From: Gemmobacter fulvus
GTDB taxonomy: Bacteria; Pseudomonadota; Alphaproteobacteria; Rhodobacterales; Rhodobacteraceae
DNA: 64,000 nt
Direction: 5' to 3'
Assembly: GCF_018798885.1 (NCBI RefSeq)
Contig: NZ_CP076363.1
Location: forward strand, 186,001-250,000
Position 1 is the first letter of the stretch. Each line of letters opens with the position of its first letter. Below, in pieces: positions 50,257 through 59,414 of the stretch. Under the pieces are notes generated by a model, which saw only the letters and a list, made by a program, of their open reading frames with translations, had not been told where the DNA came from and made no database searches. A program made the translations under genes and the position numbers.

Positions 50257-51837
50257 TTACCAGCCGTCATCCAGCCGCAGCTGTGCAGGCGGCGACCAGC
50301 CCGCCTGCCCCGCCAGAAACTGCGCCGAAGCGTGGATGATGGCCTGCCTCTGGTCTGCGGGCATCTTCGCCAGGGTCCGATAAGGCAAGGCCATGCGTGG
50401 GTTGCGAGCCAAGGTGGCCTCGTTCTCGATCAGGAAATTCCAGTAGAGATAATTGAAGGGGCAGGCGCGTGCGCCGAGCTTTTGCTTTGGATCAAAGGCG
50501 CAGCCGGGGCAGTAATCCGACATGCGGTTTATATAAGCGCCCGAGGCCGCATAGGGCTTTGACCCCAGCCGCCCGCCATCCGCGTGCATCACCATGCCAT
50601 GCACATTCGGCAATTCCACCCATTCAAAGGCATCGGCATAGACGGCCAGATACCAGTCCTCGATCTGCGCAGGGGCAACCCCGGCCAGCAGCGCAAAATT
50701 GCCGGTGATCATCAGCCGCTGGATGTGATGGGCATAGGCGGTGCGGCGGGTGGTGCCAATACACTCCGCCATGCAGCGCATCGGCGTGTCACCCGTCCAA
50801 TAGAAGCCGGGCAAATCACGCTGGGCATTCAGGTGGTTGCTCTGCGCATAGGCGGGCATTTCGGTCCAGTAGATGCCACGCACGAATTCGCGCCAGCCCA
50901 GGATCTGACGGATGAACCCCTCGGCAGCATTGATCGGCACAGCGCCCGCCTGAAACGCGGCTTCGGCACGGGCGCAGACCTCGCGTGCGGTCAGCAGCCC
51001 GCAGTTCAGATAGGGCGAGATCAGGCTGTGGAACAGGAAGTCCTCGCCCGCCTTCATCGCATCCTGATAGTCTCCAAAACGCGGCAGGCAGGTGGCGATG
51101 AAGTGATCCAGCGCCTGAAGCGCCGCATCGCGGGTCACGGCCCAGCCAAATGGCTCCAGATCGCCAAAATGGTGCCCGAACCGCGCTGCCACCAGATCCA
51201 GCACGCTGCGGGTGAGGGCGTCCGGGGCAAACCGCAGCCGCGCAGGCGGACGCAGGCCGCGCGGCAAGGGTTTGCGATTGTCGGCATCAAAGTTCCATTG
51301 CCCGCCCTGCGGCACCTGCCCCTGCATCAGGATCCCGGTGCGGCGGCGTATCTGGCGGTAGAAGAACTCCATCCGTCCGGTCTTGCGGGCCTTGGTCAGG
51401 GCGGCAAAGTCGCCCCGCGTACAAAAGAATCTGTCATCGGCTCGGATCTCCACCGGCAGCGACAGGGCGTCGGCCCAGCCCTGCATCATCTGCCACACCC
51501 GCCATTCGCCGGGTTCGGTGAGCACGATGCCCGAGGGCGCATGGCGGGCAACGGCGCGGGCCAGTTCGCCGCCAAAGCTGTGGCTGTTCGCAGGATCGTC
51601 CAAGAGGACGTAATCGACCGTGATCCCCTCGGCGCGCAGCGTTTCGGCAAAATGGCGCATCGCCGACAGAAGGAAGGCAATCTTCTGCTTGTGATGCGGC
51701 ACATACTGCGCCTCTGCAGCCACCTCGACCATCAGCACCACATCCTGCGCCGGATCGAGGTCGGTCAATGAGGCAAGGCCCCGTGTCAGCTGATCGCCCA
51801 GAACAAGGCGCAAGTGCCGCGTCTTTGGCATGTTCAT
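50257..51837 (-). CDS. Prokaryotic [4Fe-4S] photolyase/cryptochrome (CryB/PhrB type, (6-4) photolyase-like)
   Basis: A 526-residue flavoprotein of the FeS-BCP group. The N-terminal alpha/beta domain (LVLGDQLTRGLASL) is followed by the helical FAD domain (EGFIRQILGWREFVRGIYW). Four cysteines fit the cluster: Cys355, Cys443, Cys446 and Cys459, with spacings 88, 3 and 13 equal to those remembered for PhrB. Members repair (6-4) photoproducts and in Rhodobacter CryB also affects photosynthesis-gene expression. Start at 51837 by AAGGA; it lies 73 bp downstream of the AmpR-like regulator on the same strand. Confidence 0.92.
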   Translation of the reverse strand: MNMPKTRHLRLVLGDQLTRGLASLTDLDPAQDVVLMVEVAAEAQYVPHHKQKIAFLLSAMRHFAETLRAEGITVDYVLLDDPANSHSFGGELARAVARHAPSGIVLTEPGEWRVWQMMQGWADALSLPVEIRADDRFFCTRGDFAALTKARKTGRMEFFYRQIRRRTGILMQGQVPQGGQWNFDADNRKPLPRGLRPPARLRFAPDALTRSVLDLVAARFGHHFGDLEPFGWAVTRDAALQALDHFIATCLPRFGDYQDAMKAGEDFLFHSLISPYLNCGLLTAREVCARAEAAFQAGAVPINAAEGFIRQILGWREFVRGIYWTEMPAYAQSNHLNAQRDLPGFYWTGDTPMRCMAECIGTTRRTAYAHHIQRLMITGNFALLAGVAPAQIEDWYLAVYADAFEWVELPNVHGMVMHADGGRLGSKPYAASGAYINRMSDYCPGCAFDPKQKLGARACPFNYLYWNFLIENEATLARNPRMALPYRTLAKMPADQRQAIIHASAQFLAGQAGWSPPAQLRLDDGW

Positions 51838-51910
51838 TCCCCCGTCCTTGCCGGTTGTCCCGTCAGAGCGGCAATCTGGCCCGAGCCTGCGGCACATCAA
51901 GGGCAGCGGG

Positions 51911-52783
51911 CTATCCGCCCTCGGCGCGCAACCAGTCGCGGAACATGCGCATACCGACGCTGGGCGGCTTTGCGCGCGGCCAGGTCAGCCAATAGCGGCC
52001 CGCCTGCACTTCGGTGGCAAAGGGGCGGCACAGCTGCCCCGCAGCCATCTGCCGGGCAAACATCGGCACCGGCAACAGCGCAACGCCCAAGCCCGCCGCC
52101 GCAAGATCCGCCATCGCGATGGAGGAATCGAGGATCGGCCCCTGCACATCCGGGCACGCCGCCCCCGCTGCCGCAAACCAGCGCGGCCATTCATCGGCGC
52201 GGTAAGACCGCAACAGCGGCAGCCGCGCCAGATCTTCGGGCCGGTGCAGATTCTGCGCCAGCGCGGGGCTGCACAGCGGGCTCATCGGTGCGGCAATGCC
52301 CGGCATGGCCTCCAGCCCCGGCCAATTGCCCTCGCCAAAGCGGATGGCCATGTGCAGCCCCTCTTTGGCGATGTCGATGCGGTTGTTGTTGGTGAACACC
52401 CGCAGACTGATGCCCGGATGGCTGGCCTGAAACCCCGGCAGCCGTTCGATCAGCCAGCCGACGGCGAAGGTGGTCACAACGCCCAGATGCAGCGTTTCCT
52501 GATAGCGCCCGTCGCGCATCCGGTCCAGCAAGGCGCCGATTTCATCAAGGTTGCGGGTCAGCACCGGATGCAGCGCCGCCCCCTCATCCGTCAGCATCAA
52601 CCCGGTCGAGGCGCGGGTGAACAGGGTCAGACCCAGCAGATCCTCAAGCCGCTGGATCTGCTGGCTGACAGCGGCCTGGGTCACGCGCAACTCGATGGCA
52701 GCGCGGGTAAAGCTGCCCTGACGGGCCGCCACTTCAAAGGCGCGCAGGCCGTTCAACGGAAGGTCGGGGCGATCCATGATCAT
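51911..52783 (-). CDS. LysR-family regulator, AmpR-like
   Basis: A 290-residue LysR protein: HTH in LRAFEVAARQGSFTRAAIELRVTQAAVSQQIQRLEDLLGLTLF, then a ligand-binding domain with PLCSPALAQ and LPVPMFARQM. The T-x-AAVSQQ-I recognition helix and the divergent class A beta-lactamase gene 187 bp away point to an AmpR-like activator. It has no recognisable ribosome-binding site in a good position, and Met3 at 52777 is an alternative start. AmpR proteins sense peptidoglycan fragments and switch between repressor and activator. Confidence 0.85.
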   Translation of the reverse strand: MIMDRPDLPLNGLRAFEVAARQGSFTRAAIELRVTQAAVSQQIQRLEDLLGLTLFTRASTGLMLTDEGAALHPVLTRNLDEIGALLDRMRDGRYQETLHLGVVTTFAVGWLIERLPGFQASHPGISLRVFTNNNRIDIAKEGLHMAIRFGEGNWPGLEAMPGIAAPMSPLCSPALAQNLHRPEDLARLPLLRSYRADEWPRWFAAAGAACPDVQGPILDSSIAMADLAAAGLGVALLPVPMFARQMAAGQLCRPFATEVQAGRYWLTWPRAKPPSVGMRMFRDWLRAEGG

Positions 52784-52969
52784 AACTTCATATTATAGGA
52801 TGGGTAAATATTTGTCGTTTGCGGGCCTGTTTTACAAGCTGTAAATGGTCGAGGCGGGCAAAGACGCCCAAGATCAAACCACAATCATAAGATTTTCTGC
52901 CGCCCTGCCTTGCAGGGCCGGACGGCCCGCGCATGTCCGGGCGGCAGGAAACGGAGACAAGAGGCCAAG

Positions 52970-53827
52970 ATGCAGATCCTTCTTTCCCTTCCGTTTATGG
53001 CAGCGCTGGCACTGGCGCTGCCGCTACAGGCAGAAACCGTGACCGAGGCCGCCATGGCCGTTGAAGCCGACCTGGGCGGCCGCGTCGGCACGCTGCTGCG
53101 CGCGCCGGGGGCAGCACCGCTTGCCGCATGGCAGGCGGATGACCGTTTTCCGCTGTCCAGCACCTTCAAGGCCCCGCTCTGCGGCGCGGTGCTGGCGCGT
53201 GTGGATGCGGGCAGCGAACAGATGGACCGCGTGATCCCCTACACCGCGCAGGATCTGGTCAGCCATTCGCCCGTCACCGAAACGCGCGCGGGCAAGGGGA
53301 TGCGCGTGGCCGATCTCTGTGCCGCGACCATCACGCTCAGCGACAATACCGCCGCCAACCTGCTGCTGGACACGGTGGGCGGTCCCGAAGGGTTCACCGG
53401 ATTCCTGCGTTCCATCGGTGATATGACCACCCGGCTGGATCGCCAGGAAACCGCGCCGAACGAAGCTCTGCCCAAGGACCAGCGCGACACGACCACGCCG
53501 CGCGCGATGACCGACACGCTGGAGGCGCTGCTGTTCTCGGGCATCCTCAGCACCGAGTCCCGCACGCAACTGGAAAGCTGGATGCAGCAGGATCAGGTCG
53601 CAGGCGCGCTGATCCGCGCCAGCCTGCCCGAAGGCTGGACCATCGCCGACAAGACCGGCGCGGGCGGGCACGGCGCGCGCTCCATCGTGGCCGTGATCCG
53701 CACGCCGGACGGCACGCCCTGGCTCGCGGCCATCTATCTGGCCGACAACAGTGCAGACATGGACAGCCGCAACCGCGCCATCGCCCGGATCGGGGCGGCA
53801 ATGGTGGAGGAGATCCGCGCGAACTGA
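52970..53827 (+). CDS. Class A beta-lactamase
   Basis: A 285-residue serine beta-lactamase with signal peptide (LLSLPFMAALALALPLQA, cleavage near 21). Catalytic motifs are all present: Ser64-Thr-Phe-Lys67, Ser124-Asp-Asn126, Glu160 in QETAPNEAL, and Lys228-Thr-Gly230. The tail GARSIVAVIRTPDGTPWLAAIYLADN resembles the carbenicillinase/LCR and Rhodobacter capsulatus enzymes. The start follows AGAGG. It is divergent from the AmpR-like regulator and therefore likely inducible by beta-lactams. Confidence 0.95.
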   Translation: MQILLSLPFMAALALALPLQAETVTEAAMAVEADLGGRVGTLLRAPGAAPLAAWQADDRFPLSSTFKAPLCGAVLARVDAGSEQMDRVIPYTAQDLVSHSPVTETRAGKGMRVADLCAATITLSDNTAANLLLDTVGGPEGFTGFLRSIGDMTTRLDRQETAPNEALPKDQRDTTTPRAMTDTLEALLFSGILSTESRTQLESWMQQDQVAGALIRASLPEGWTIADKTGAGGHGARSIVAVIRTPDGTPWLAAIYLADNSADMDSRNRAIARIGAAMVEEIRAN

Positions 53828-53865
53828 CCCGCGCCGGATGCGCGGCAGACCCAGCCCGACCGGCA

Positions 53866-54795
53866 TCAGCCGGGCAACAGCAACCTGCCGCGCATCTGAT
53901 TGCGTTCCACCACCGTCTGCACCAAGCCGCGAAAGACATCTTTCACGGCGCGGGCAGACAGCGAAAGCTCTGAAAATTCGTGCCAGACGAAAGACAGCGT
54001 GCGTTCGATGCCTGGGTTGACGATGCGCGAGGCAACCAGAAGCCCGGCCTCGATTTCCATGGCGAAGGCCGAATAGGGCACAACCGTATAGGCGGCTCCG
54101 CTCAGCGCGATGCTGCGGAACACCGACAGCGAGTCCTGCTCCACCACCACATTGAGCCGATGGCCGATGCGGGCGGCAGTATGTTCCAGTTCAATGCGCA
54201 GCTGGTTCTTGCGGCCCCCCATCACCAAGGGCACGCTCTGAAGCGCGGCAAAGTCGATCACCTCGCCCGCGCCCTCTGGCCGGTTGCGCCCGACAAGATA
54301 CAGATCCTGCGCCAGCACGGGTTCCGAGGCGGCACCGACAAGGGTCGAGACATTGGGCAGCAAGCCGAAATCCACCTGCCGCGAGGTAACGAGCGTATCG
54401 CTTTCGACGCGCAGCAGATCAAGGATCACAAGCTTGATCTGCGGATGCGCCTGCCGCACCGCCCAATAAAGCTGCCCCGCCAGCAGGGGCGCCGCCGAGG
54501 CGGCCAGCACCACGCGCACCTCGCCCGTCAGGCTGGAGGAGGCATTCACCGTTTCTTCGCGCACCTGATCGACATGCCGGAACAGCGACAGCGCGCCCTC
54601 ATAAAGCCGCGCGCCCGCCTCGGTCAGGGTAACACCCTTGGTGCTGCGCTCCAGCAAGGGCAGACCCAGTTCCTGCTCCAGCATACGGATATGCGCCGAG
54701 AAGGCGGGCTGCGCCAGACGGACATTGCGGGCGGCGGCCGAGATGCTGCCACTGCGCGCGGCCTCGATGAAGTATCTCAGATGGTCCAGCCGCAT
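53866..54795 (-). CDS. LysR-family regulator of the URO-D/TTT cluster
   Basis: A 309-residue LysR protein with HTH LDHLRYFIEAARSGSISAAARNVRLAQPAFSAHIRMLEQELGL and a CysB/Nac-like effector domain (SSLTGEVRVVLAASAAPLLAGQLYWAV). It is divergent from the URO-D-like gene at 54914, with repeated and inverted TATCG sites between them. It probably activates the import/catabolic operon in response to the imported compound. Confidence 0.88.
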   Translation of the reverse strand: MRLDHLRYFIEAARSGSISAAARNVRLAQPAFSAHIRMLEQELGLPLLERSTKGVTLTEAGARLYEGALSLFRHVDQVREETVNASSSLTGEVRVVLAASAAPLLAGQLYWAVRQAHPQIKLVILDLLRVESDTLVTSRQVDFGLLPNVSTLVGAASEPVLAQDLYLVGRNRPEGAGEVIDFAALQSVPLVMGGRKNQLRIELEHTAARIGHRLNVVVEQDSLSVFRSIALSGAAYTVVPYSAFAMEIEAGLLVASRIVNPGIERTLSFVWHEFSELSLSARAVKDVFRGLVQTVVERNQMRGRLLLPG

Positions 54796-54804
54796 GGCGA
54801 TGCC

Positions 54805-54852
54805 TATCGTGGTTTCGTATGGATACTATCGTGAAGTAATATTTTCGCGATA
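54805..54852. promoter_or_regulatory. TATCGTG repeats in the LysR / URO-D divergent promoter
   Basis: TATCGTG occurs at 54805-54811 and 54827-54833, 22 bases (two turns) apart, and is matched by CGCGATA in inverted form at 54846-54852. The TATCG-N16-CGATA pair at 54827-54852 is the likely LysR recall and activation site; the other copy may be an upstream site. Confidence 0.5.
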
Positions 54853-54879
54853 CCTTTTTGTAAACTATTCTTGATGCAA

Positions 54880-54892
54880 GGCAGACTCTGCC
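54880..54892. promoter_or_regulatory. Perfect palindrome just before the URO-D-like gene
   Basis: GGCAGA-C-TCTGCC is a 6-1-6 dyad ending 21 bases before the start codon at 54914. It shares the CTGCC half with the AGRTTSTGCCG motif and could bind a second regulator or form a small mRNA hairpin. Confidence 0.4.
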
Positions 54893-54913
54893 ACAGCAGC
54901 AAGGCGAACACAG

Positions 54914-55933
54914 ATGCAATACAGCGCAGCGATCCGCAGCATTTTTGGCACCAAACCCGGCGCGGCCCCGCTGTTTTCGTTCTGGAGCCATTTTCCCGAC
55001 GCCGATCTTGACGCCGAGGCGCTGGCCGAAGCGACGGTGGCCTTCCAGCGCCGGTTTGATCTGGATTTTGTCAAGACCGCGCCCAACGGCATGTATGCCG
55101 TCGAAGATCTGGGCGTGCGGGTCGATTTTTCCGAGGTGCCGCGCGGCGGCGTCGCCACGGTGGTGGAAACCCCCTATGACGCGCCGGAGGCCTGGGCCCG
55201 GCTGCCGGAACCCGATCTGACGCGCGGCGCGCTGGCCCGCGAATTGCACGCGCTGCGGCTGATGCGGGCGGCCATGCCCGGCGTGCCGATTGTCTTTACC
55301 GTGTTCAGCCCGATGACCATCGCGGCCAAGCTGAGCCGTGGCAGGATCCACGCGCAAATCGCAGCGCGCGTGTCGATCGACGCGGTGCATATCGCGCTGG
55401 ACCGGATCGCGCGCAGTGTCAGCGCGCTGTCACAGGCGGCCCTTGCTGCCGGGGCGGATGGGGTGTTTTTCGCACATCAGGATACCGGGCGGCATCTGCT
55501 GTCTTACGATGATTTCTGCGAATTCGTGGCCCCCTATGACATCGAGGCGCTGATCGGCGCGCAGCAGGGCCGCTTCAACATCCTGCATGTGCATGGCGAA
55601 CAGATCCGCTTTCGCGCGATTCAGGATTATCCGGTGCACGCCCTCAACTGGCACAATTGGGAAACCCGGCCCAGCACCGCCGCAGGGATGCTGACATCGG
55701 GCAAATGTATCGTGGGCGGGGTGGATCGCTGGTCCATCACGCAAAACGATGTGCCCGCCGTGCAGCGGCAAATTCTGGAAACCATTCGCGCGGTGCGCGG
55801 GCATGGCGATCTCATCATTGCGCCAAGCTGCGCCATCCGCGCCGGATTTTCCGAGCAGACCATGCATGCCGTGCGCGATTTCGTCCGGGGACTGGGCGAA
55901 ACCGGCACCGCGCAAAACGAAGCGGCCGCGTGA
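54914..55933 (+). CDS. Uroporphyrinogen-decarboxylase-fold protein (corrinoid methyltransferase-like)
   Basis: A 339-residue TIM-barrel protein of the URO-D superfamily (FGTKPGAAPLFSFWSHFPDAD start; DGVFFAHQDTG and ILHVHGE strands). MtaA/CmuA-type methyltransferases bind zinc with His-x-Cys and a later Cys; here the site reads His225-Val-His227 with Cys306 in APSCAI, so a His in place of the first Cys is possible. Heme-pathway UroD is unlikely given this setting. It is first in the cluster with TctCBA, RidA, a PLP lyase and an opine-dehydrogenase-family protein. It may demethylate or decarboxylate the imported compound; this is inference. Confidence 0.75.
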   Translation: MQYSAAIRSIFGTKPGAAPLFSFWSHFPDADLDAEALAEATVAFQRRFDLDFVKTAPNGMYAVEDLGVRVDFSEVPRGGVATVVETPYDAPEAWARLPEPDLTRGALARELHALRLMRAAMPGVPIVFTVFSPMTIAAKLSRGRIHAQIAARVSIDAVHIALDRIARSVSALSQAALAAGADGVFFAHQDTGRHLLSYDDFCEFVAPYDIEALIGAQQGRFNILHVHGEQIRFRAIQDYPVHALNWHNWETRPSTAAGMLTSGKCIVGGVDRWSITQNDVPAVQRQILETIRAVRGHGDLIIAPSCAIRAGFSEQTMHAVRDFVRGLGETGTAQNEAAA

Positions 55934-56054
55934 CCGGCCCTGATGCCGGTGCCGTGACCAACTCCACAGACCCTGATACCGTGGCGCCCAATGATCACGG
56001 AAGGCCGGGCTGCCTGCCGCCAAGAAAGATCAAACCCGACAGCAAGAGGATCAG

Positions 56055-57014
56055 ATGAAAACCACAAACCTGCTTCTTGGTTTTGCCCTTGCGGCAACCA
56101 TCGGCCAGCCCGCACTGGCAGACTATCCCGAAAAGCCCATCGAGATGATCGTGGCCTTCGCCCCCGGCGGCGGCACCGATGTGGCCGCGCGCTCCATCGC
56201 CATGTTCATGGAAAAGCATCTGGGCAATGGTGCCTCGATTGCCGTCATCAACAAGCCGGGGGCGGGTGGCGAAATCGGCTGGACCGCCCTGTCGACCGCC
56301 GAACCCGATGGGTATACCATCGGCATGATCAACCCGCCTTCGTTCGTGGCGCTGGCGGTCGAGGGCAAGGCGAAATACACGATGGATGATTTTCAAACCA
56401 TCGGGAACATCGTGCTGGATCCCGGAATTCTGGTTGTCGGCAAGGACAGCCCCTATGAGACGCTGCCCGCGCTGGTCGAGGCCTCGAAAGCAGCACCTGG
56501 GGCCATCGTGGTCGGCACTTCGGGGGCGGCGGGGTCTTCCGAACATATCGGCATCCTGAACCTGAACCGCTCGGCGGGCACCAGCTTCACCCCGGCCTTC
56601 TTCGGTTCCACAGCGCCGGTGCGGCAGGCCCTGCTGGGCGGCCATATCCCGGCAGCGACGATGAACCTGTCGGAAGCGCTGCCGCTGGTGCGCAGCGGCG
56701 ACATCCGCCTGCTGGGCGTCATGTCGCCCGAACGGTCGGCCTATCTGCCGGATGCGCCAACCTTCAAGGAACAGGGGTTCGACCTGATCGTGACCGCCTC
56801 GCGCGGGCTGGCTGCCCCGGCAGGCACCCCGCCCGAAATGGTCGAAAAGCTGCAAATGGCGCTGAAGGCCGCGATGGAAGACCCCGAATATCTGAAAACC
56901 GCGCAAGAGGCGGAAATCCCGCTGGCCTATCTGGATGCGCCCTCCTACCGCGCGCTGATTGACCGCATCACCGACGAGCTGGCCGAAACCTGGAAGGTGA
57001 CCCCGTGGCGCTGA
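56055..57014 (+). CDS. tctC: Tripartite tricarboxylate transporter binding protein
   Basis: A 319-residue TctC/Bug-type periplasmic protein. The signal peptide (LLLGFALAATIGQPALA) precedes YPEKPIEMIVAFAPGGGTDVAAR, the invariant N-terminal motif of the family, and NKPGAGGEIGWTAL. Bug proteins bind carboxylates or amides through backbone contacts. The start has AGAGGATC upstream. Its stop overlaps the tctB start by 10 nt. It supplies the specificity of the importer; ligand unknown. Confidence 0.93.
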   Translation: MKTTNLLLGFALAATIGQPALADYPEKPIEMIVAFAPGGGTDVAARSIAMFMEKHLGNGASIAVINKPGAGGEIGWTALSTAEPDGYTIGMINPPSFVALAVEGKAKYTMDDFQTIGNIVLDPGILVVGKDSPYETLPALVEASKAAPGAIVVGTSGAAGSSEHIGILNLNRSAGTSFTPAFFGSTAPVRQALLGGHIPAATMNLSEALPLVRSGDIRLLGVMSPERSAYLPDAPTFKEQGFDLIVTASRGLAAPAGTPPEMVEKLQMALKAAMEDPEYLKTAQEAEIPLAYLDAPSYRALIDRITDELAETWKVTPWR

Positions 57015-57478
57015 GTTCCTCCCCCTCCCGGCGCCAGGGAGAGCTGGGCTTTGCGACGGTGCTTCTTGCCGTCGCGGGCCTGTGCTTCATCAAGGCCGCC
57101 GCCTATCCGGGTGCCAGCGGCACCTATCCGAAAGTGCTGTCGATCCTGCTGGGCATAGGGGCCTTGCTGGCAATTCTGCGGGCGCTGCGCCAGACGGATG
57201 CCGAAAGTCACGTGCCGCTTGTCACCAATCCGGGGCGCTGTCTGCTCGGCTTTGCGGCACTGGCGATCTATGTCGGGGCCATTGACCTGTTGGGTTATAT
57301 CCTGCCGAGCTTTGCGCTGGTGCTGCTGCTGCCCCTGCTGCTTGGCTACCGCGATCTGCGCATGACACTGCTGTCAGCGGCGGGCGGGCTGAGCTTCATC
57401 CTGCTGGTTTTTGCCGTTATCCTTGAACGCCCGCTGCCTGCGGATCTGTTCGACCCGGTGCTGGAGATGCTGCGATGA
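57005..57478 (+). CDS. tctB: Tripartite tricarboxylate transporter small subunit
   Basis: A 157-residue membrane protein with four hydrophobic segments (GFATVLLAVAGLCFIKAAAY, VLSILLGIGALLAIL, LLGFAALAIYVGAIDLLGYI, MTLLSAAGGLSFILLVFAVIL), the TctB pattern. It has a GTG start inside the end of tctC and its stop overlaps tctA by ATGA, so all three are coupled. It forms the membrane complex with TctA. Confidence 0.88.
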   Translation: MALSSSPSRRQGELGFATVLLAVAGLCFIKAAAYPGASGTYPKVLSILLGIGALLAILRALRQTDAESHVPLVTNPGRCLLGFAALAIYVGAIDLLGYILPSFALVLLLPLLLGYRDLRMTLLSAAGGLSFILLVFAVILERPLPADLFDPVLEMLR

Positions 57479-58971
57479 TCGACGCCCTTCTGAGCGCATT
57501 GCCCCATGTGATGGATCCCGCCAACCTGTTTGCCGTTCTGCTGGGCACGGTTGCCGGTCTTCTGGTGGGCGCACTGCCGGGATTGACGGTGACCACGGGC
57601 CTTGCCGTGCTGATCCCGCTGACCTTCGGCATGGATCCGCTGTTTGCCCTTGGCATGATGGCGGGCATGTATAACGGCGGCAGTTATGGTGGCGCGATCC
57701 CGGCCATTCTGCTGCGGGTGCCCGGCACGCCCGCCTCGGTCGCCACGCTGCTGGATGGTTACGAGATGACCAAACAGGGCAAGGCCGCCTATGCGCTTCA
57801 GGTCGCGGTGGTGTCGGGTGTCATCGGATCGGCCCTGTCGGCGGTGTCGCTGATCGTGTTTGCGCCCTGGCTGGTGAAGGTCAGCCTGATGTTCGGACCT
57901 GCCGAATATTTCTGGGTGGCCCTTCTCGGCCTTGCCACAGTTGCCTCGCTGCTGGGCGACGACTTCCTGAAAGGCCTGATGGCGGCCATTCTCGGCCTGC
58001 TGATCGGCACCATGGGCACCGATCTGGCGACCGGCACCGAACGCTACACCTTTGGCCGGCTGGAGTTTGCCGACGGTCTGGATATCGTGGTGCTGCTGAC
58101 CGCGCTGTTCGCCATCCCGCCGGTGATCCAGATGATCGAGACGGCAAGCCATCAGGGCATGCCCAAGGAATTGCTGAACCTGCGTAAGCAAGGGTCGGTT
58201 CTGCGCGAGTGGCGGCGTTATCTGCCGGTCTGGTCGCGGTCGTCGGTCATCGGCATCATCATCGGCATCCTGCCGGGCGCGGGTGGTTCGATGTCCTGTT
58301 ATCTGGCCTATAACGATGCCAAGCGCCGCTCGTCCGAGCCGGAGACCTTTGGCAAGGGCAATCCCGAAGGCGTCGCCGCCTCGGAATGTGGCAATGGTGC
58401 CGATAACGCGGCCTCGCTGATCCCGGCCCTGTCGCTGGGCATCCCCGGATCCGGTGTGGCGGCGGTCATTCTTGGCGGGTTGCTGGTGCATGGCCTGCGC
58501 CCCGGGCCGCAGCTGTTCACCGAACATCCCGATGTGGTCTATGGCTTCATGCTCCAGATGCTGCTGTCGGCCTTCCTGCTGGTGCTGGTGGGTGGATTGG
58601 CGGCGACGCGGATCTTTGGTCAGGCCCTGCGCCTGCCGCATGTGGTGCTTGCCCCCCTGATCCTGCTGTTCGTCGCCATCGGCGTCTATGCTGTGAACAA
58701 TGCGATGTTCGACCTCTATCTGCTGCTGGGCATCGGCGTCTTCGCCTATGTGATGGAACGGCTGGATTACCCCAGCGCCCCGATCATTCTGGGTGTCATC
58801 CTTGGCCCGATTGCCGAAAGCCAGTTGTCCCTTGCCCTGACGATTTCGGGCGGCCATCCGCTCGCGCTGGTCTCCTCGCCCATGTCGATCATCGTCGTGG
58901 CATTGACAGTGTTCATCCTGAGTGTGCCCCTGTGGGGCATGTGGAAGGCGCGCCGCGTGACGGCAGGCTGA
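57475..58971 (+). CDS. tctA: Tripartite tricarboxylate transporter large subunit
   Basis: A 498-residue, about 12-helix permease. TctA marks are AVLLGTVAGLLVGALPGLTVTTGLAVLIPLTF, GGSYGGAIPAILLRVPGTPASVATLLDG and GNPEGVAASECGNGADNAASLIPALSLGIPGSG. It carries the substrate with cations. Start is inside the tctB stop. Confidence 0.95.
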   Translation: MIDALLSALPHVMDPANLFAVLLGTVAGLLVGALPGLTVTTGLAVLIPLTFGMDPLFALGMMAGMYNGGSYGGAIPAILLRVPGTPASVATLLDGYEMTKQGKAAYALQVAVVSGVIGSALSAVSLIVFAPWLVKVSLMFGPAEYFWVALLGLATVASLLGDDFLKGLMAAILGLLIGTMGTDLATGTERYTFGRLEFADGLDIVVLLTALFAIPPVIQMIETASHQGMPKELLNLRKQGSVLREWRRYLPVWSRSSVIGIIIGILPGAGGSMSCYLAYNDAKRRSSEPETFGKGNPEGVAASECGNGADNAASLIPALSLGIPGSGVAAVILGGLLVHGLRPGPQLFTEHPDVVYGFMLQMLLSAFLLVLVGGLAATRIFGQALRLPHVVLAPLILLFVAIGVYAVNNAMFDLYLLLGIGVFAYVMERLDYPSAPIILGVILGPIAESQLSLALTISGGHPLALVSSPMSIIVVALTVFILSVPLWGMWKARRVTAG

Positions 58972-59029
58972 CCAAGGGCGGGGGCGGCGATGCCCCCGCG
59001 CATCCACCCCTTATCGAAAGACCCAAAGC

Positions 59030-59413
59030 ATGACCCCGATCTCTACCAACGCCGCCCCGGCTGCCATTGGCCCCTATTCGCAGGCCATCGCCATCAACGG
59101 CCTGCTTTTCGTGTCGGGGCAATTGCCGATCGACCCGGCGACCGGCGCCTTTCCCTCGGACGATCCGGTCGATCAGATGCGCCAATGCCTGAAAAACATC
59201 GCCGCGATTGCCACGGCGGCGGGCACGGATCTGCACCGCACCGTCAAGACCACGGTGCTTGTGCGCGACCTGTCGCGCTTTGCCGAGATCAACGCCGCCT
59301 ATGCCGAGGCGTTTGTGGCCCCCTACCCCGCCCGCGCGACCTTTGAAGTCTCTGCCTTGCCCAAAGGCGCGCAGATCGAGGTTGATGCCGTCATTGCCCT
59401 GCCCGGAGCCTGA
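59030..59413 (+). CDS. RidA-family enamine/imine deaminase
   Basis: A 127-residue Rid protein. [32 protein letters not shown] and the C-terminal [25 protein letters not shown] carry the conserved Arg and Glu of the catalytic RidA subgroup. RidA hydrolyses 2-aminoacrylate and other enamines/imines made by PLP enzymes, producing keto acids and ammonia. It is followed by a single base and then the PLP-lyase-like gene, a pairing that makes sense if that enzyme releases 2-aminoacrylate or an imine. Confidence 0.92.
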   Translation: MTPISTNAAPAAIGPYSQAIAINGLLFVSGQLPIDPATGAFPSDDPVDQMRQCLKNIAAIATAAGTDLHRTVKTTVLVRDLSRFAEINAAYAEAFVAPYPARATFEVSALPKGAQIEVDAVIALPGA

Positions 59414-59414
59414 C

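Noticed and set aside
54914-55933. The URO-D-fold protein as the heme enzyme HemE.
   Set aside because: It lies in a transporter-catabolic cluster with no heme genes and carries a His-x-His...Cys feature like methyltransferases of the same fold.
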